Shown here in pieces: positions 1-11,041 of a DNA stretch of 47,445 nucleotides (the first letter of the stretch is position 1; the number at the start of each line of letters is the position of its first letter). Under the pieces are notes generated by a model. The model did not search any database. It worked only from the letters and a program-made list of their open reading frames with translations, and was not told the DNA's origin. The translations under genes were made by a program, and so were the position numbers. The stretch is from an uncultured Clostridia bacterium (GTDB lineage Bacteria; Bacillota; Clostridia; Christensenellales; UBA1242), in assembly GCA_944372505.1 (NCBI GenBank), contig CALVZK010000002.1:108692-156136 (forward strand), read 5' to 3'.

Positions 1-1041
1 ATTGGTATTGTTGTAACTACTGATGGTTCCGTTACAGAACTTCCTAGGAGTAGTTATATAGAAGCCGAAGAGCGAGTTGTAAATGAATTAAAAGCATGCG
101 GGAAACCTTTTGTCGTGGTTCTCAACTGTAAAGCCCCAAATAGTGGTGACAGTAAAAAACTTGTTTCTTCACTTAATGAAAAATATAGTGTACCAGTTAT
201 TGCGATAAATGCACAAGAACTCAAAGAAGATGAGGTAGATAAAATATTTGAAAATATTTTAATGGAATTTCCTGTCACATCTTTGCATGTTCAAATGCCT
301 AAATGGTTACGTGCTCTTGATTATAATAGTGAAATTATTACTGAAATTGCAAATGAAATGAGAAGACTTGGCAACAGTATGTCCAAACTTAGCGATGCAG
401 ATAAAAATCAAATTGCTTTTGCTCAAAGTTCTTGTTTTGAACCTATTACTGTATCTGCTATTGATGCTGGTAACGGTGTTATTAAATTCGATGTTATACC
501 AAAAGAAGATTTATTTTACAGAGTTCTTTCTCAAGAATGTGGATTTGAAATTAACGATGATTTTGCACTTATTGGCTACATTAAAGAACTCGCAATTGCT
601 AAAAAGGCTTATGATAAATTAAAGGGTGCTTTGGAAGAAGTTAAGCAAACGGGTTATGGTATAGTAGAACCTTCCAGAGACGAATTAGAACTTGGTGAAC
701 CAGAAATTATTAAGCAAGGGAGTAGGTTCGGGGTTAAAATTAAAGCATCTGCACCTAGTCTTCATATTATGAGGGTTGATGTTGAAACGGAAGTTACTCC
801 ACTTGTTGGAAGTGAAGATCAAAGTCAAGATTTAGCCAAAAATTTAGTTGAACAATTTGAAAGTGATCCACAATCTATTTGGGACACAAATATTTTAGGC
901 AAAAGCTTGTATAATTTAGTTGGCGATAATATCGCATCTAAAATTGTTACAATGCCGATAGAAGCACAAAGAAAAATGAGAAAAACTTTGACAAGGATAG
1001 TTAACGAAGGCAAAGGCGGAGTAATTTGTATTTTGCTATAA
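1..1041 (+). CDS. spoIVA: Stage IV sporulation protein A (SpoIVA), 5'-truncated
   Basis: The reading frame is open from base 1 and gives 346 residues, so the N-terminal part including the Walker A ATPase loop lies outside the window. SpoIVA is the ATPase that polymerises on the forespore surface as the base of the spore coat. Visible family segments are VTTDGSVTELPRSSY near the start, EAEERVVNELK, KQTGYGIVEPS, EPEIIKQGSRFGVKIKASAP and a C-terminus ending INEGKGGVICILL, which lines up with the Bacillus protein from memory over its whole length. The conserved C-terminus is where SpoIVA normally binds its membrane anchor SpoVM. The gene is followed by a clear terminator. It marks the organism as an endospore former. 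Confidence 0.95.
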   Translation: MGIVVTTDGSVTELPRSSYIEAEERVVNELKACGKPFVVVLNCKAPNSGDSKKLVSSLNEKYSVPVIAINAQELKEDEVDKIFENILMEFPVTSLHVQMPKWLRALDYNSEIITEIANEMRRLGNSMSKLSDADKNQIAFAQSSCFEPITVSAIDAGNGVIKFDVIPKEDLFYRVLSQECGFEINDDFALIGYIKELAIAKKAYDKLKGALEEVKQTGYGIVEPSRDELELGEPEIIKQGSRFGVKIKASAPSLHIMRVDVETEVTPLVGSEDQSQDLAKNLVEQFESDPQSIWDTNILGKSLYNLVGDNIASKIVTMPIEAQRKMRKTLTRIVNEGKGGVICILL

Positions 1042-1057
1042 AATGTTGATTAAAAAG

Positions 1058-1084
1058 ATTCATGCGTTTGCATGAATTTTTTTA
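1058..1084 (+). terminator. Intrinsic terminator after spoIVA
   Basis: ATTCATGC (1058-1065) and GCATGAAT (1070-1077) form a perfect 8-bp stem with a GTTT loop, followed by a run of T. It separates spoIVA from pcrA. Confidence 0.85.
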
Positions 1085-1100
1085 ATGTCTTAATGTTTAT

Positions 1101-1129
1101 TTTACATTTTTAATTAAAAATGTTATCAT
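1101..1129 (+). promoter_or_regulatory. SigA-type promoter of pcrA-ligA, probably leaderless
   Basis: TTTACA at 1101-1106 and TATCAT at 1124-1129 are separated by 17 bases. The pcrA ATG starts 9 bases after the -10 box, so transcription should begin within about 0-3 bases of the start codon. No Shine-Dalgarno sequence is present upstream of the ATG. Confidence 0.6.
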
Positions 1130-1138
1130 ATTGTTACT

Positions 1139-3325
1139 ATGAATTACGATATAGAGTCTTTAAATGAAGAACAACTGGCTCCCCTTAAACAAATTGAAGG
1201 GGCTGTTTTGGTTACTGCTGGTGCAGGATCTGGTAAAACAAGGTTGTTAACACATAGAATAGCATATTTGATTGATAATTTTAATGTTAGTCCCTTTAAT
1301 ATTCTTGCTATTACTTTTACAAATAAAGCGGCGAATGAAATGAAAGAGAGAGTTGAAAAAATGGTGGCGGGAGGAGCTAATGTTTGGATTTCTACATTTC
1401 ATTCAATGTGTGCTAAAATTTTAAGGAGAGATATAGATTATCTTATTCCATTCACACGTGATTTTTCTATATATAGTGAAAGCGATAGTGATAAAGTTGC
1501 CAAAGAGGTTCTTTCTAATCGAGGGATTGAAGATGATAAAATAAAAAAACAATTATTGTTTCATTTATCAAATTGGAAGAATGGAAATCAATCTTTAAAT
1601 GATTATATAGACACCCATGCAAGTGATTTTGATATTAAAAAAATCGGACTTTATATGGTGGATTATCAGGAGAAATTAAAAAAGAACAATGCACTTGATT
1701 TTGATGATTTGATTGTAAAAACAATTGAATTGTTTAAAAAATATCCTGAAGTATTGAGTTATTATACAAATAGGTTTAAATATATTTTAGTTGACGAGTT
1801 TCAAGACACTAATAGCATTCAATATGATTTAGTTAAAATGCTTTCTTCGGTTAATAAAAATATTTTTGTTGTTGGCGATGAAGATCAATGCATATATTCT
1901 TGGCGCGGAGCAAATCTTGAAAATTTATTTAAATTGAAAAATGATTTTCCTGACATTAACGTTTATAAACTTGAAAGAAATTACCGATCTACGAAGGAAA
2001 TTATTGATGTTGCCAATAAGGTTATAAAAAACAACACCTCGCGCTTTGAAAAAAATATGTGGACAACGAAAGTTGGAGGGCAAAAACCTGTATTATATAA
2101 TGCTTTTGATGAAAGAGATGAAGCACTTTTTGTTGCTAAAACCATTGAAAAACTCAAATTAAGCGGTTATGATTATAAAGATTTTGCTGTTTTAATGAGA
2201 ATAAATGCTCTTTCAAGAAGTTTTGAAGAGGCTTTTTTATCATATAATATTCCTCATAGAATTTTCGGAGGGTTTAAATTTTATGAAAGAGTTGAAATAA
2301 AAAATCTAATCAGTTATTTAAGACTTTTTGTCAATCCTAAAGATGATATTTCTTTTGCGAGAATTATAAATTTCCCTAAAAGAGGAATAGGAGATGGGAC
2401 TATTGCTAAATTAAAATCAATAAATGAGGGGAAATCTCTTTTAGAAAACTGTCTTTCACCATTATTGGTGGATTATCCTTCTCTTTATAAAAAATATCAG
2501 CCATTTATTGAAGGATATAATAAAGCAAAAGGATTCATTAATGAAAAACTATCGATCTTTGTAGAAAATGTAATAGAATGTTTTAAAATTAGGCAATCCT
2601 ATAATGCTAATGATGAAGAAGATTTAAATAGACTTTTAAATATTGAACAATTTATTGTTTCTGTAAGAGATTATGAAATATTAAATCCTCAAAATACATT
2701 ATCTCAATTTTTAGAATCTATTACTTTAAAAAGTGATAATGATGATATAGGTAGTGACGGTGCAGTAACAATAGCAACTGTTCACGGAGTAAAAGGGCTT
2801 GAATTTAAAGTTGTGTTTGTTGTTGGATTAGAAGAGGGAATTTTTCCTATTTCTCGTGCTTTTAATAGTAAAGGAGAATTAGAAGAAGAAAGAAGATTAA
2901 TGTATGTTGCACTTACGCGAGCCGAAGAATTGTTATATTTGTCCTATTGTAGTAAAAGATACTTATATAGAGAAAGTCAATATCAAACTGTAAGTAGATT
3001 TTGTAAAGAACTCGGTCTATATGATGAACAGACAAAAGTTAAACCTAAAATAGAAAATTATTATCAAATTGAAAATCCTTCTTTCAATCAATTTGAAAAG
3101 TCCAAATTATTTAACCATAATAATTATCAAAGAAAAGAAGAAAATAAAGCAACAAAAGATGTAACAATATATAAAATTGGACAAAGAGTTGAACACCCAA
3201 GATTTGGAATAGGGGAAATTGTAGAAATCTCATCAGATGGACTTGTAGGAGATATTATTTTTGAAGATTTTGGCAAGAAAAGTTTAATGCTTGAACTTGC
3301 ACCATTAGATATTTTAGAGGAGTAA
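1139..3325 (+). CDS. pcrA: ATP-dependent DNA helicase PcrA/UvrD (SF1)
   Basis: The 728-residue product is a full-length UvrD/PcrA superfamily 1A 3'-5' helicase used in repair and in restart of blocked replication. Walker A is TAGAGSGKT at residues 26-34. Motif Ia TFTNKAANEMKERV, the DEFQDTN motif II near residue 218, GDEDQCIYSWRGA (motif III), VHGVKGLEFKVVFVVGLEEG (motif V) and RRLMYVALTRAEE (motif VI) follow in order. The C-terminal stretch VEHPRFGIGEIVEI is the PcrA-specific small domain that contacts RNA polymerase. The stop is 4 bases before ligA, the usual Firmicutes pcrA-ligA operon. The start codon lacks a ribosome binding site and sits right at the predicted transcription start. Confidence 0.96.
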   Translation: MNYDIESLNEEQLAPLKQIEGAVLVTAGAGSGKTRLLTHRIAYLIDNFNVSPFNILAITFTNKAANEMKERVEKMVAGGANVWISTFHSMCAKILRRDIDYLIPFTRDFSIYSESDSDKVAKEVLSNRGIEDDKIKKQLLFHLSNWKNGNQSLNDYIDTHASDFDIKKIGLYMVDYQEKLKKNNALDFDDLIVKTIELFKKYPEVLSYYTNRFKYILVDEFQDTNSIQYDLVKMLSSVNKNIFVVGDEDQCIYSWRGANLENLFKLKNDFPDINVYKLERNYRSTKEIIDVANKVIKNNTSRFEKNMWTTKVGGQKPVLYNAFDERDEALFVAKTIEKLKLSGYDYKDFAVLMRINALSRSFEEAFLSYNIPHRIFGGFKFYERVEIKNLISYLRLFVNPKDDISFARIINFPKRGIGDGTIAKLKSINEGKSLLENCLSPLLVDYPSLYKKYQPFIEGYNKAKGFINEKLSIFVENVIECFKIRQSYNANDEEDLNRLLNIEQFIVSVRDYEILNPQNTLSQFLESITLKSDNDDIGSDGAVTIATVHGVKGLEFKVVFVVGLEEGIFPISRAFNSKGELEEERRLMYVALTRAEELLYLSYCSKRYLYRESQYQTVSRFCKELGLYDEQTKVKPKIENYYQIENPSFNQFEKSKLFNHNNYQRKEENKATKDVTIYKIGQRVEHPRFGIGEIVEISSDGLVGDIIFEDFGKKSLMLELAPLDILEE

Positions 3326-3329
3326 ATAA

Positions 3330-5276
<1,947 letters not shown>

Positions 5277-5301
5277 ATTTGTTTTAGATAAAATTTGACT
5301 A

Positions 5302-5343
5302 TTGACTGCACAATAATCCTATGTTATAACTTGATAGGATTAT
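5302..5343 (+). promoter_or_regulatory. Promoter with a 10-bp inverted repeat over the -10 box
   Basis: TTGACT (5302-5307) and TATAAC (5325-5330) are 17 bases apart. The perfect inverted repeat ATAATCCTAT (5313-5322) and ATAGGATTAT (5334-5343) brackets the -10 hexamer, the typical layout of a repressor operator. It controls only the following small membrane-protein gene. Confidence 0.6.
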
Positions 5344-5355
5344 ATGGGAGTAGCA

Positions 5356-5796
5356 ATGACAATTTATCGATATAATGGAAAAAGTTTTAAATCTGCAGAT
5401 GATATGACAGAAAGTATGAATTTGAAAGAATTGTATGCTTTACAAGAAAATTTAATTGATGATATTGAAAATTATTTGCATAATTTAAAAAAAGAAAATA
5501 ATTTAAATGTTTTAGATAAACGTAATTATATCTTAATTTGTAGCAGTGCAATACTTTTATTACCTAGTTTATATGTTGATGGCATTGCGAAATATGTGTT
5601 GTTAGGGCTTAGTTTGGCATCTTCCATTGGAGGATTAATTGGGAGCATTTATACTTATAAAAAGTCTGGACAAATAAAAGCAGAAGTGGATGAAATTTTT
5701 ATATTAGAAGATTTACTTGAAATTGTAAATAAAACAATAGAACATAAAGAAGCAGGAATGGAAATTTTTCCTGAACTTATAGATGAAAATTATTGA
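5356..5796 (+). CDS. Small membrane protein of unknown function
   Basis: I chose the ATG at 5356 (146 residues) rather than the in-frame ATG at 5344 because GGGAG at 5346-5350 is then a correctly spaced ribosome binding site; the upstream ATG overlaps that site. The N-terminal third is helical and charged (MNLKELYALQENLIDDIENYLHNLKKE-like pattern). Two hydrophobic helices follow at about residues 54-70 and 77-98, the second glycine-rich (ASSIGGLIGSIYTYKK), then an acidic cytosolic-looking helix. This is a helix, membrane hairpin, helix design with no recognised domain. It is a single-gene unit with its own operator-like promoter, so it is probably conditionally expressed. Confidence 0.6.
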   Translation: MTIYRYNGKSFKSADDMTESMNLKELYALQENLIDDIENYLHNLKKENNLNVLDKRNYILICSSAILLLPSLYVDGIAKYVLLGLSLASSIGGLIGSIYTYKKSGQIKAEVDEIFILEDLLEIVNKTIEHKEAGMEIFPELIDENY

Positions 5797-5900
5797 TTTG
5801 TAGCGGTACAAATTTATTAACGAATGGAATTTTTGAACAAAAAGTTTTATAAAATGAAAATATAAAATAAAAATAATTTACAAATAATATATAATTATTC

Positions 5901-5929
5901 TTGACAATGACTGAATCGATAAGTATAAT
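5901..5929 (+). promoter_or_regulatory. Consensus SigA promoter of the str operon leader
   Basis: A perfect TTGACA (5901-5906), a 17-base spacer and a perfect TATAAT (5924-5929) predict a start near 5936. This is the strongest promoter by consensus in the window. No comparable promoter is visible between the leader terminator (6143-6174) and rpsL, so the str operon seems to depend on it. Confidence 0.85.
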
Positions 5930-5935
5930 ATTGTC

Positions 5936-6174
5936 GTATGCTTCGTTGTCGGAGGCAGTGCTTTTGATTGTGCGTTTGGGAGTTCCCTTTCAGCATGCAC
6001 CATTATTATGGTGGAAAAGCATAAACAAACAGCAGGTGACTATTTTAAAATTTCTTTTAGTTGCCGATTCTCTTTTTAGAGAAGTTGCAATTTAGTTTGC
6101 AATCGTGCTTGTTCATGTTTTACAAAAAGAAAAGCATTTTTCACGCGACAACTGAAGGTTGATCGCGTTTTTTT
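5936..6174 (+). ncRNA. Structured leader RNA or small RNA ending in a terminator
   Basis: About 240 transcribed bases precede rpsL without a convincing coding region. CTTCGTTGTCG at 5941-5951 can pair with CGACAAC (6146-6152) plus GAAG (6154-6157), with T6153 bulged, an 11-bp closing helix. Inside it, TGCTTTT (5959-5965) pairs with AAAAGCA (6130-6136) and GATTG (5966-5970) with CAATC (6100-6104). Local hairpins include CACCAT-TATT-ATGGTG near 5998-6013 and TTCTC-TTTTTA-GAGAA near 6068-6084. The closing helix uses the same bases as the 5' arm of the terminator, so the two are mutually exclusive. It could be an antiterminator/attenuator for ribosomal protein synthesis or a separate 6S-like hairpin RNA. 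I do not recognise it as a named family. Confidence 0.55.
6143..6174 (+). terminator. Intrinsic terminator inside the str operon leader
   Basis: ACGCGACAAC (6143-6152) pairs with GTTG-A-TCGCGT (6158-6168) around a TGAAG loop and is followed by seven T residues. It lies about 50 bases upstream of rpsL and would stop transcription from the only visible promoter unless it is antiterminated or leaky. Confidence 0.8.
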
Positions 6175-6191
6175 AACGACAAAATTAATCT

Positions 6192-6218
6192 CTTAAACGA
6201 TGTTTAAGTTAAAAGGAG
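6192..6218 (+). promoter_or_regulatory. Hairpin directly before the rpsL ribosome binding site
   Basis: CTTAAAC (6192-6198) and GTTTAAG (6202-6208) form a 7-bp stem with a three-base loop. It ends six bases before the AGGAG at 6214-6218. It may modulate ribosome access. Confidence 0.4.
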
Positions 6219-6224
6219 AAAGGA

Positions 6225-6605
6225 ATGCCTACAATAAACCAACTTATTAGAAAGGGTAGAGAGACTTTTGAAAAAAAATCTAAAGCACCTCTTCTTGAAG
6301 AGTGCCCTCAAAAACGTGGTGTTTGTCTTTCTGTTAGAACAGCTACACCAAAAAAACCTAACTCTGCTCTTCGAAAAATCGCCAGAGTAAAATTATCAAA
6401 TGGTACTGAAGGAACATGTTATATTCCAGGAATAGGTCATAACCTTCAGGAACATAGCGTAGTTCTTGTTCGTGGCGGAAGAGTTAAGGACTTGCCTGGT
6501 GTTAGATATCATATTGTTCGTGGAACACTTGATACAGCAGGGGTTCAAAATAGAAAGCAAAGCCGTTCTAAATATGGCGCAAAACGACCTAAGAAAACCA
6601 AGTAA
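6225..6605 (+). CDS. rpsL: 30S ribosomal protein S12
   Basis: The 126-residue S12 starts [13 protein letters not shown] and carries the decoding-centre loop [20 protein letters not shown] and the second loop [17 protein letters not shown]. Lysine at the classical streptomycin-resistance position of the [11 protein letters not shown] loop is wild type, so no target resistance is predicted. It ends with the normal basic tail [13 protein letters not shown]. It is the first gene of the str operon, with AGGAG as ribosome binding site. Confidence 0.98.
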   Translation: MPTINQLIRKGRETFEKKSKAPLLEECPQKRGVCLSVRTATPKKPNSALRKIARVKLSNGTEGTCYIPGIGHNLQEHSVVLVRGGRVKDLPGVRYHIVRGTLDTAGVQNRKQSRSKYGAKRPKKTK

Positions 6606-6649
6606 CACTTTGTTTTTTAGTTCACATTTTCACATGTCGATTTAAAGTG
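6606..6649 (+). promoter_or_regulatory. Possible rpsL-rpsG intercistronic hairpin
   Basis: CACTTT (6606-6611) and AAAGTG (6644-6649) can close a loop in the 73-base gap between rpsL and rpsG. In Escherichia coli this gap binds S7 for feedback control; the position is equivalent but the similarity here is only positional. Confidence 0.25.
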
Positions 6650-6678
6650 ATTTAAAATTTATAAAGGAGAATAACAAT

Positions 6679-7152
6679 ATGCCAAGAAGAAATAGTGCTG
6701 TCAAAAAAGAAGTTCTTCCTGATCCAATTTATAATAGCAAAGTTGTTACTAAACTTGTAAATCAAGTTATGGAATCTGGAAAGAAAGGGCTTGCACAAAG
6801 AATTGTTTATGGTGCTTTTGACATTATTAAAGAAAAATTAGGTCAAGATCCTCTTGATGTATATATGACTGCTCTTGAAAATGTTAAACCTCTTCTTGAA
6901 ACAAAATCTAGAAGGGTAGGTGGAGCTACTTATCAAGTTCCTATGGAAATTAGACCTGAAAGAAGACAAACTCTTGCTATCAGATGGCTTGTGACTTTTG
7001 CAAGAAAGCGTAGCGGAGAAAGAGGCATGCAAGCTAGACTTGCAGGTGAAATTATAGATGCGTTTAACCAAACTGGTGCATCTGTAAAAAGACGTGACGA
7101 AATGCATAGAATGGCTGAAGCAAATAAGGCTTTTGCTCATTTTAAGTGGTAA
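6679..7152 (+). CDS. rpsG: 30S ribosomal protein S7
   Basis: The 157-residue product starts [20 protein letters not shown] and contains the rRNA-binding stretch [19 protein letters not shown] and the C-terminal [16 protein letters not shown], which contacts the head of the 30S subunit. It nucleates folding of the 3' domain of 16S rRNA. AAAGGAG precedes the ATG. It follows rpsL as in nearly all bacteria. Confidence 0.98.
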   Translation: MPRRNSAVKKEVLPDPIYNSKVVTKLVNQVMESGKKGLAQRIVYGAFDIIKEKLGQDPLDVYMTALENVKPLLETKSRRVGGATYQVPMEIRPERRQTLAIRWLVTFARKRSGERGMQARLAGEIIDAFNQTGASVKRRDEMHRMAEANKAFAHFKW

Positions 7153-7174
7153 TATTTAGATTAGGGAGATATTT

Positions 7175-7507
7175 ATGTATAATCTAGATGATATTTTTGA
7201 ACAAACTAAAAAGGATATGAGTTCTTTTAAAACCGGTTTAAGGTTGTATAATGAGAGCATCTCTGATTGTTATCAAATATTAAATGATATAGATTCAGAC
7301 ATAAAAAAATATCAACAAAAAGATAGAGATTATTTAAATAAAATTAAAACAGAAAAAAAATCTAAATTAGATAATTCAAATAAATTAAAAAAATTTTTTA
7401 AATCTTTTTCAAACGGATTAATAAAAGCATTAAAAAAAATTAGACTCTTATCATTTAATAAATTTAATTCTAAAAGTAATTTTGATAATTACGAAAAAGA
7501 TTTATAA
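7175..7507 (+). CDS. Unknown Lys-rich helical protein inserted between rpsG and fusA
   Basis: The 110-residue product has no recognised domain. It is about one quarter lysine, with many Asn, Asp and Ser and few small residues, and reads as helices (IYNLDDIFEQTKKDM-type start; DIDSDIKKYQQKDRDYLNKI) with a low-complexity basic second half. AGGGAG gives a ribosome binding site, and the gene lies 22 bases after rpsG and 40 bases before fusA on the same strand, so it must be co-transcribed with the translation genes. rpsG and fusA are usually directly adjacent, which makes this an unusual insertion. It may be a young or lineage-restricted gene; a translation role is only suggested by position. Confidence 0.55.
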   Translation: MYNLDDIFEQTKKDMSSFKTGLRLYNESISDCYQILNDIDSDIKKYQQKDRDYLNKIKTEKKSKLDNSNKLKKFFKSFSNGLIKALKKIRLLSFNKFNSKSNFDNYEKDL

Positions 7508-7547
7508 ATTTAAATTTTTATATTAAATAAAAATAGGAGAAAAATTT

Positions 7548-9620
7548 ATGGCAAGTAATCTAGAACTTACTAGAAATATTGGGATTATGGCTCATATTGA
7601 TGCTGGTAAAACGACAACTACCGAGCGTATACTTTTTTATACCGGTAAAAGTCATAAAATTGGTGAAGTTCACGATGGACAAGCAACCATGGACTGGATG
7701 GCACAAGAACAAGAAAGAGGTATTACTATAACTTCCGCTTGCACAACTTGTTTTTGGAAAGATCATAAAATTAATATTATTGATACTCCAGGACACGTAG
7801 ACTTTACTATTGAAGTTGAGCGTTCTTTAAAAGTTCTTGATGGCGCAGTTTTAGTTCTTTCTGCTCGTGATAAGGTTCAACCTCAAACAGAAACTGTTTG
7901 GCGTCAAGCAACAAAATATAAAGTTCCAACTATTATCTATGTAAATAAAATGGATAGAGATGCCGCAGACTTTTTCGGCTGTCTCGAGTCTATTGAGAGA
8001 AGACTTAAAACTAAAACTCTCGCAATACAAATGCCTATAGGAGAAGCTGAGACCTTCAAAGGTATTATTGATCTTCTCAATATGAAGGCTGAAATTTATA
8101 AAGATGACCTCGGTAAAGAAATAGAAATTACTGATATACCTGCAGAATTTAAAGATAAAGCACAAACACTTCATGATGAAATGATTGAAAAAATCGTTGA
8201 AACTGATGATGTGCTTTTAGAAAAATATTTTGAAGGTGCAGATATTAGCATTGATGATCTTAAAAAGGCAATAAGAAAAGCAACAATTAAAAAAGCATTT
8301 GTTCCTGTTCTTTGTGGATCTAGTTACAAAAACAAAGGTGTTCAAATGCTTCTTGACGCTATGGTAGATTATCTTCCTAGCCCTCTTGATATTGAAGCAA
8401 TTACTGGAATAAATCCAGATACAGGAGAAACAGAAAGTAGAAAACCTGATGAAAATGCTCCGCTAGCTGGACTTGCATTTAAAATCATGACAGACCCTTT
8501 TGTTGGAGGATTAACTTTCTTCCGTGTATACAGTGGTAAACTTGTGGCTGGAAGTTATGTATATAATTCAAATACCGGTAAAACAGAAAGAGTAGGAAGA
8601 CTTATTAGAATGCACGCAAACAACAGACAAGAAATTTCTGAAGTCAGTGCAGGAGATATTGCAGCTATAGTTGGTTTAAAAGATACAATTACTGGTCACA
8701 CATTGTGTGATGAAAAACATCCAATTCAACTTGAAAGTATGGAATTCCCAGAACCTGTTATTCAGCTTGCAATTGAACCAAAAACTAAAGATATGCAAGA
8801 AAAAATGGCTTTAGCTCTTGCTAAACTTTCAAGAGAAGACCCATCATTTAGAGTTTCGACAAACAGTGAAACAGGTCAAACACTTATTGCAGGTATGGGG
8901 GAACTTCATCTTGAAATTATTGTTGATCGTCTTTTAAGAGAATTTAAAGTAGAAGCAACAGTAGGTAATCCACAAGTTTCTTATAGGGAAGCAATCAAAA
9001 AACCTGTTAGAGCAGAAGGTAAATTCATTCGTCAAAGCGGTGGTAAAGGACAGTATGGTCACTGTATCATTGAGATGGAACCTTTACCTGCAGGAAGTGG
9101 TTATGAATTTATAGATAAAACAGTTGGTGGTTCTATACCTAAGGAATATATTCCTGCAGTTAATGCTGGAATTTCCGAAGCTAGAATGAATGGTGTTCTT
9201 GCAGGATATGAAACAGTTGACTTTAGAGTTACACTTGTCGATGGTTCTTTCCACGAGGTTGACTCATCTGAAATGGCATTTAAAATTGCTGGTTCAATGG
9301 CTTTCCAAGATGGAGCAAAAAAGGCTGATCCTGTTATTTTAGAGCCTATTATGAAGGTTTCTGTAGAAGTACCAGATGATTATCTTGGTACTGTTATGGG
9401 GAACTTAACTGCTAGAAGAGGTATGCTTACTGGTACAGAATCTGCAGCAGGTGTTCAAATTGTTAGCGCAGAGGTTCCTCTCGCAGAAATGTTTGGGTAT
9501 GCTACTGATCTTCGTTCTCAAACTCAAGGCAGAGGTAACTATGTTATGGAACCATTAAGATATCAAGAAGTTCCAAAATCTATAGCTACTACTATCATTG
9601 GAGAAAGAGCTAATAGATAA
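7548..9620 (+). CDS. fusA: Elongation factor G
   Basis: The 690-residue product is a complete EF-G, the GTPase that drives translocation and, with RRF, ribosome recycling. G1 is [19 protein letters not shown] near residue 16, followed by [11 protein letters not shown] (switch I), DTPGHVDFT (G3) and NKMD (G4). Domains II-V follow, with domain [19 protein letters not shown] and the C-terminal [16 protein letters not shown] segment. It lacks the loop changes typical of EF-G2 paralogues and sits in the str operon, so it is the main EF-G. AGGAG precedes the ATG. Confidence 0.97.
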   Translation: MASNLELTRNIGIMAHIDAGKTTTTERILFYTGKSHKIGEVHDGQATMDWMAQEQERGITITSACTTCFWKDHKINIIDTPGHVDFTIEVERSLKVLDGAVLVLSARDKVQPQTETVWRQATKYKVPTIIYVNKMDRDAADFFGCLESIERRLKTKTLAIQMPIGEAETFKGIIDLLNMKAEIYKDDLGKEIEITDIPAEFKDKAQTLHDEMIEKIVETDDVLLEKYFEGADISIDDLKKAIRKATIKKAFVPVLCGSSYKNKGVQMLLDAMVDYLPSPLDIEAITGINPDTGETESRKPDENAPLAGLAFKIMTDPFVGGLTFFRVYSGKLVAGSYVYNSNTGKTERVGRLIRMHANNRQEISEVSAGDIAAIVGLKDTITGHTLCDEKHPIQLESMEFPEPVIQLAIEPKTKDMQEKMALALAKLSREDPSFRVSTNSETGQTLIAGMGELHLEIIVDRLLREFKVEATVGNPQVSYREAIKKPVRAEGKFIRQSGGKGQYGHCIIEMEPLPAGSGYEFIDKTVGGSIPKEYIPAVNAGISEARMNGVLAGYETVDFRVTLVDGSFHEVDSSEMAFKIAGSMAFQDGAKKADPVILEPIMKVSVEVPDDYLGTVMGNLTARRGMLTGTESAAGVQIVSAEVPLAEMFGYATDLRSQTQGRGNYVMEPLRYQEVPKSIATTIIGERANR

Positions 9621-9664
9621 CGATATTTTTAACAAAAATTTGATTAAAAAATTGTAAAAATGTT

Positions 9665-9692
9665 TTGCAATTTTAAACAAGTATGCTAGAAT
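9665..9692 (+). promoter_or_regulatory. Promoter of tuf
   Basis: TTGCAA (9665-9670), a 16-base spacer and TAGAAT (9687-9692) lie in the 108-base gap between fusA and tuf. It would let EF-Tu be made in excess over the other str operon products. Confidence 0.55.
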
Positions 9693-9728
9693 ACAATATA
9701 GATAATAAAAAAAGGAGATTTTAAAGAT

Positions 9729-10916
9729 ATGGCAGAAGCTTATGTTAGATCTAAGCCACACGTAAACGTTGGTACAATTGGTCATGTTGACCATGGTAAG
9801 ACAACTCTTACAGCCGCAATCACTATGATTTACGGTACTCAAAAAATGAGATATGATGAAATTGATAAAGCCCCAGAAGAAAAGGCTAGAGGTATTACAA
9901 TCAATACAGCACACGTAGAATATGAATCAGCAAATCGTCACTATGCACATGTTGACTGTCCGGGACACGCTGACTATGTTAAAAACATGATTACTGGTGC
10001 TGCACAAATGGATGGTGCTATTCTTGTTGTTGCTGCAACAGATGGTCCAATGCCTCAAACTAGAGAGCACATTTTGCTTGCTAGACAAGTTGGTGTTCCA
10101 TATATCGTAGTTTTCATGAACAAAACTGATCAAGTTGACGATCCTGAACTTCTTGAACTTGTTGAAATGGAAGTACGTGATCTTCTTACAGAATATGGAT
10201 TCCCAGGAGATAAAACTCCTATCATTAAAGGATCAGCTCTTAAAGCTCTTGAAGCTGCTCAAGCAGGAGATATTAATAATTCTGCATGTGATTGTATTAG
10301 AGAACTTGTTGCTGCTCTTGATGAATACATTCCTGAGCCTCAAAGAGACACTGACAAACCATTCTTAATGCCTGTTGAAGACGTATTCACTATCACTGGT
10401 CGTGGTACTGTTGCTACTGGTAGAGTAGAGAGAGGATCTGTTAAAATTGGTGATACTGTTGAAATCGTTGGACTTGGTGCTTCAAAAAGCACTGTTGTAA
10501 CAGGGGTTGAAATGTTCCACAAGTCACTTGATGCTGCTATCGCAGGTGATAATGCAGGACTTCTTCTTCGTGGAATTAATAGAAGCGATATTGAAAGAGG
10601 TCAAGTTCTTTGTAAACCTGGTTCAATTCATCCACATACAAAGTTTACTGCACAAGTATATGTATTAAAGAAAGAAGAAGGTGGTCGTCATACTCCATTC
10701 TTCAATGGTTATAGACCACAATTCTATTTCAGAACTACAGATATTACTGGTGTTATTGAACTTGAAAAAGGTGTTGAAATGGTTATGCCTGGCGACCATG
10801 TTAATATGACTATTACTCTTATTAACCCAATCGCTGTTGAACAAGGACTTCGTTTCGCTATTCGTGAAGGTGGAAGAACTGTTGGTTCAGGTGTTGTTTC
10901 TTCAATTATTGAATAA
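9729..10916 (+). CDS. tuf: Elongation factor Tu
   Basis: The 395-residue product delivers aminoacyl-tRNA to the ribosome as a GTP complex. Motifs are [14 protein letters not shown] (G1), [12 protein letters not shown] (effector loop), [12 protein letters not shown] (G3), NKTD (G4) and SALKALE (G5). Domains II and III are intact ([38 protein letters not shown]) and the protein ends [22 protein letters not shown] lies upstream of the ATG. This is the last gene of the str operon and is followed by a terminator. Confidence 0.98.
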   Translation: MAEAYVRSKPHVNVGTIGHVDHGKTTLTAAITMIYGTQKMRYDEIDKAPEEKARGITINTAHVEYESANRHYAHVDCPGHADYVKNMITGAAQMDGAILVVAATDGPMPQTREHILLARQVGVPYIVVFMNKTDQVDDPELLELVEMEVRDLLTEYGFPGDKTPIIKGSALKALEAAQAGDINNSACDCIRELVAALDEYIPEPQRDTDKPFLMPVEDVFTITGRGTVATGRVERGSVKIGDTVEIVGLGASKSTVVTGVEMFHKSLDAAIAGDNAGLLLRGINRSDIERGQVLCKPGSIHPHTKFTAQVYVLKKEEGGRHTPFFNGYRPQFYFRTTDITGVIELEKGVEMVMPGDHVNMTITLINPIAVEQGLRFAIREGGRTVGSGVVSSIIE

Positions 10917-10931
10917 TTTAAGTTAAATAAA

Positions 10932-10957
10932 AAATGTAGCATTTGCTACATTTTTTT
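10932..10957 (+). terminator. Intrinsic terminator of the str operon
   Basis: AAATGTAGC and GCTACATTT form a 9-bp stem followed by T residues right after tuf. Confidence 0.88.
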
Positions 10958-10993
10958 ATTTTCTAAAAACATTTATAACTTTTAAAGAGGGTA

Positions 10994-11021
10994 TTGCAAT
11001 TTTTAAAATAAGTGATATAAT
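10994..11021 (+). promoter_or_regulatory. Promoter of the 11042 gene
   Basis: TTGCAA (10994-10999) and TATAAT (11016-11021) are 16 bases apart, followed by AAAGGAG before the ATG at 11042. Confidence 0.6.
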
Positions 11022-11041
11022 TATTCTAAAGGAGATAGATT

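Noticed and set aside
5990-6025. T-box or riboswitch in the str leader (GGTGGAA near 6010)
   Set aside because: The conserved T-box sequence and specifier loop are missing, and no aminoacyl-tRNA synthetase gene follows.
5901-6095. 64-residue reading frame over the str leader
   Set aside because: It begins inside the -35 box of the promoter, has no ribosome binding site and no protein-like pattern.
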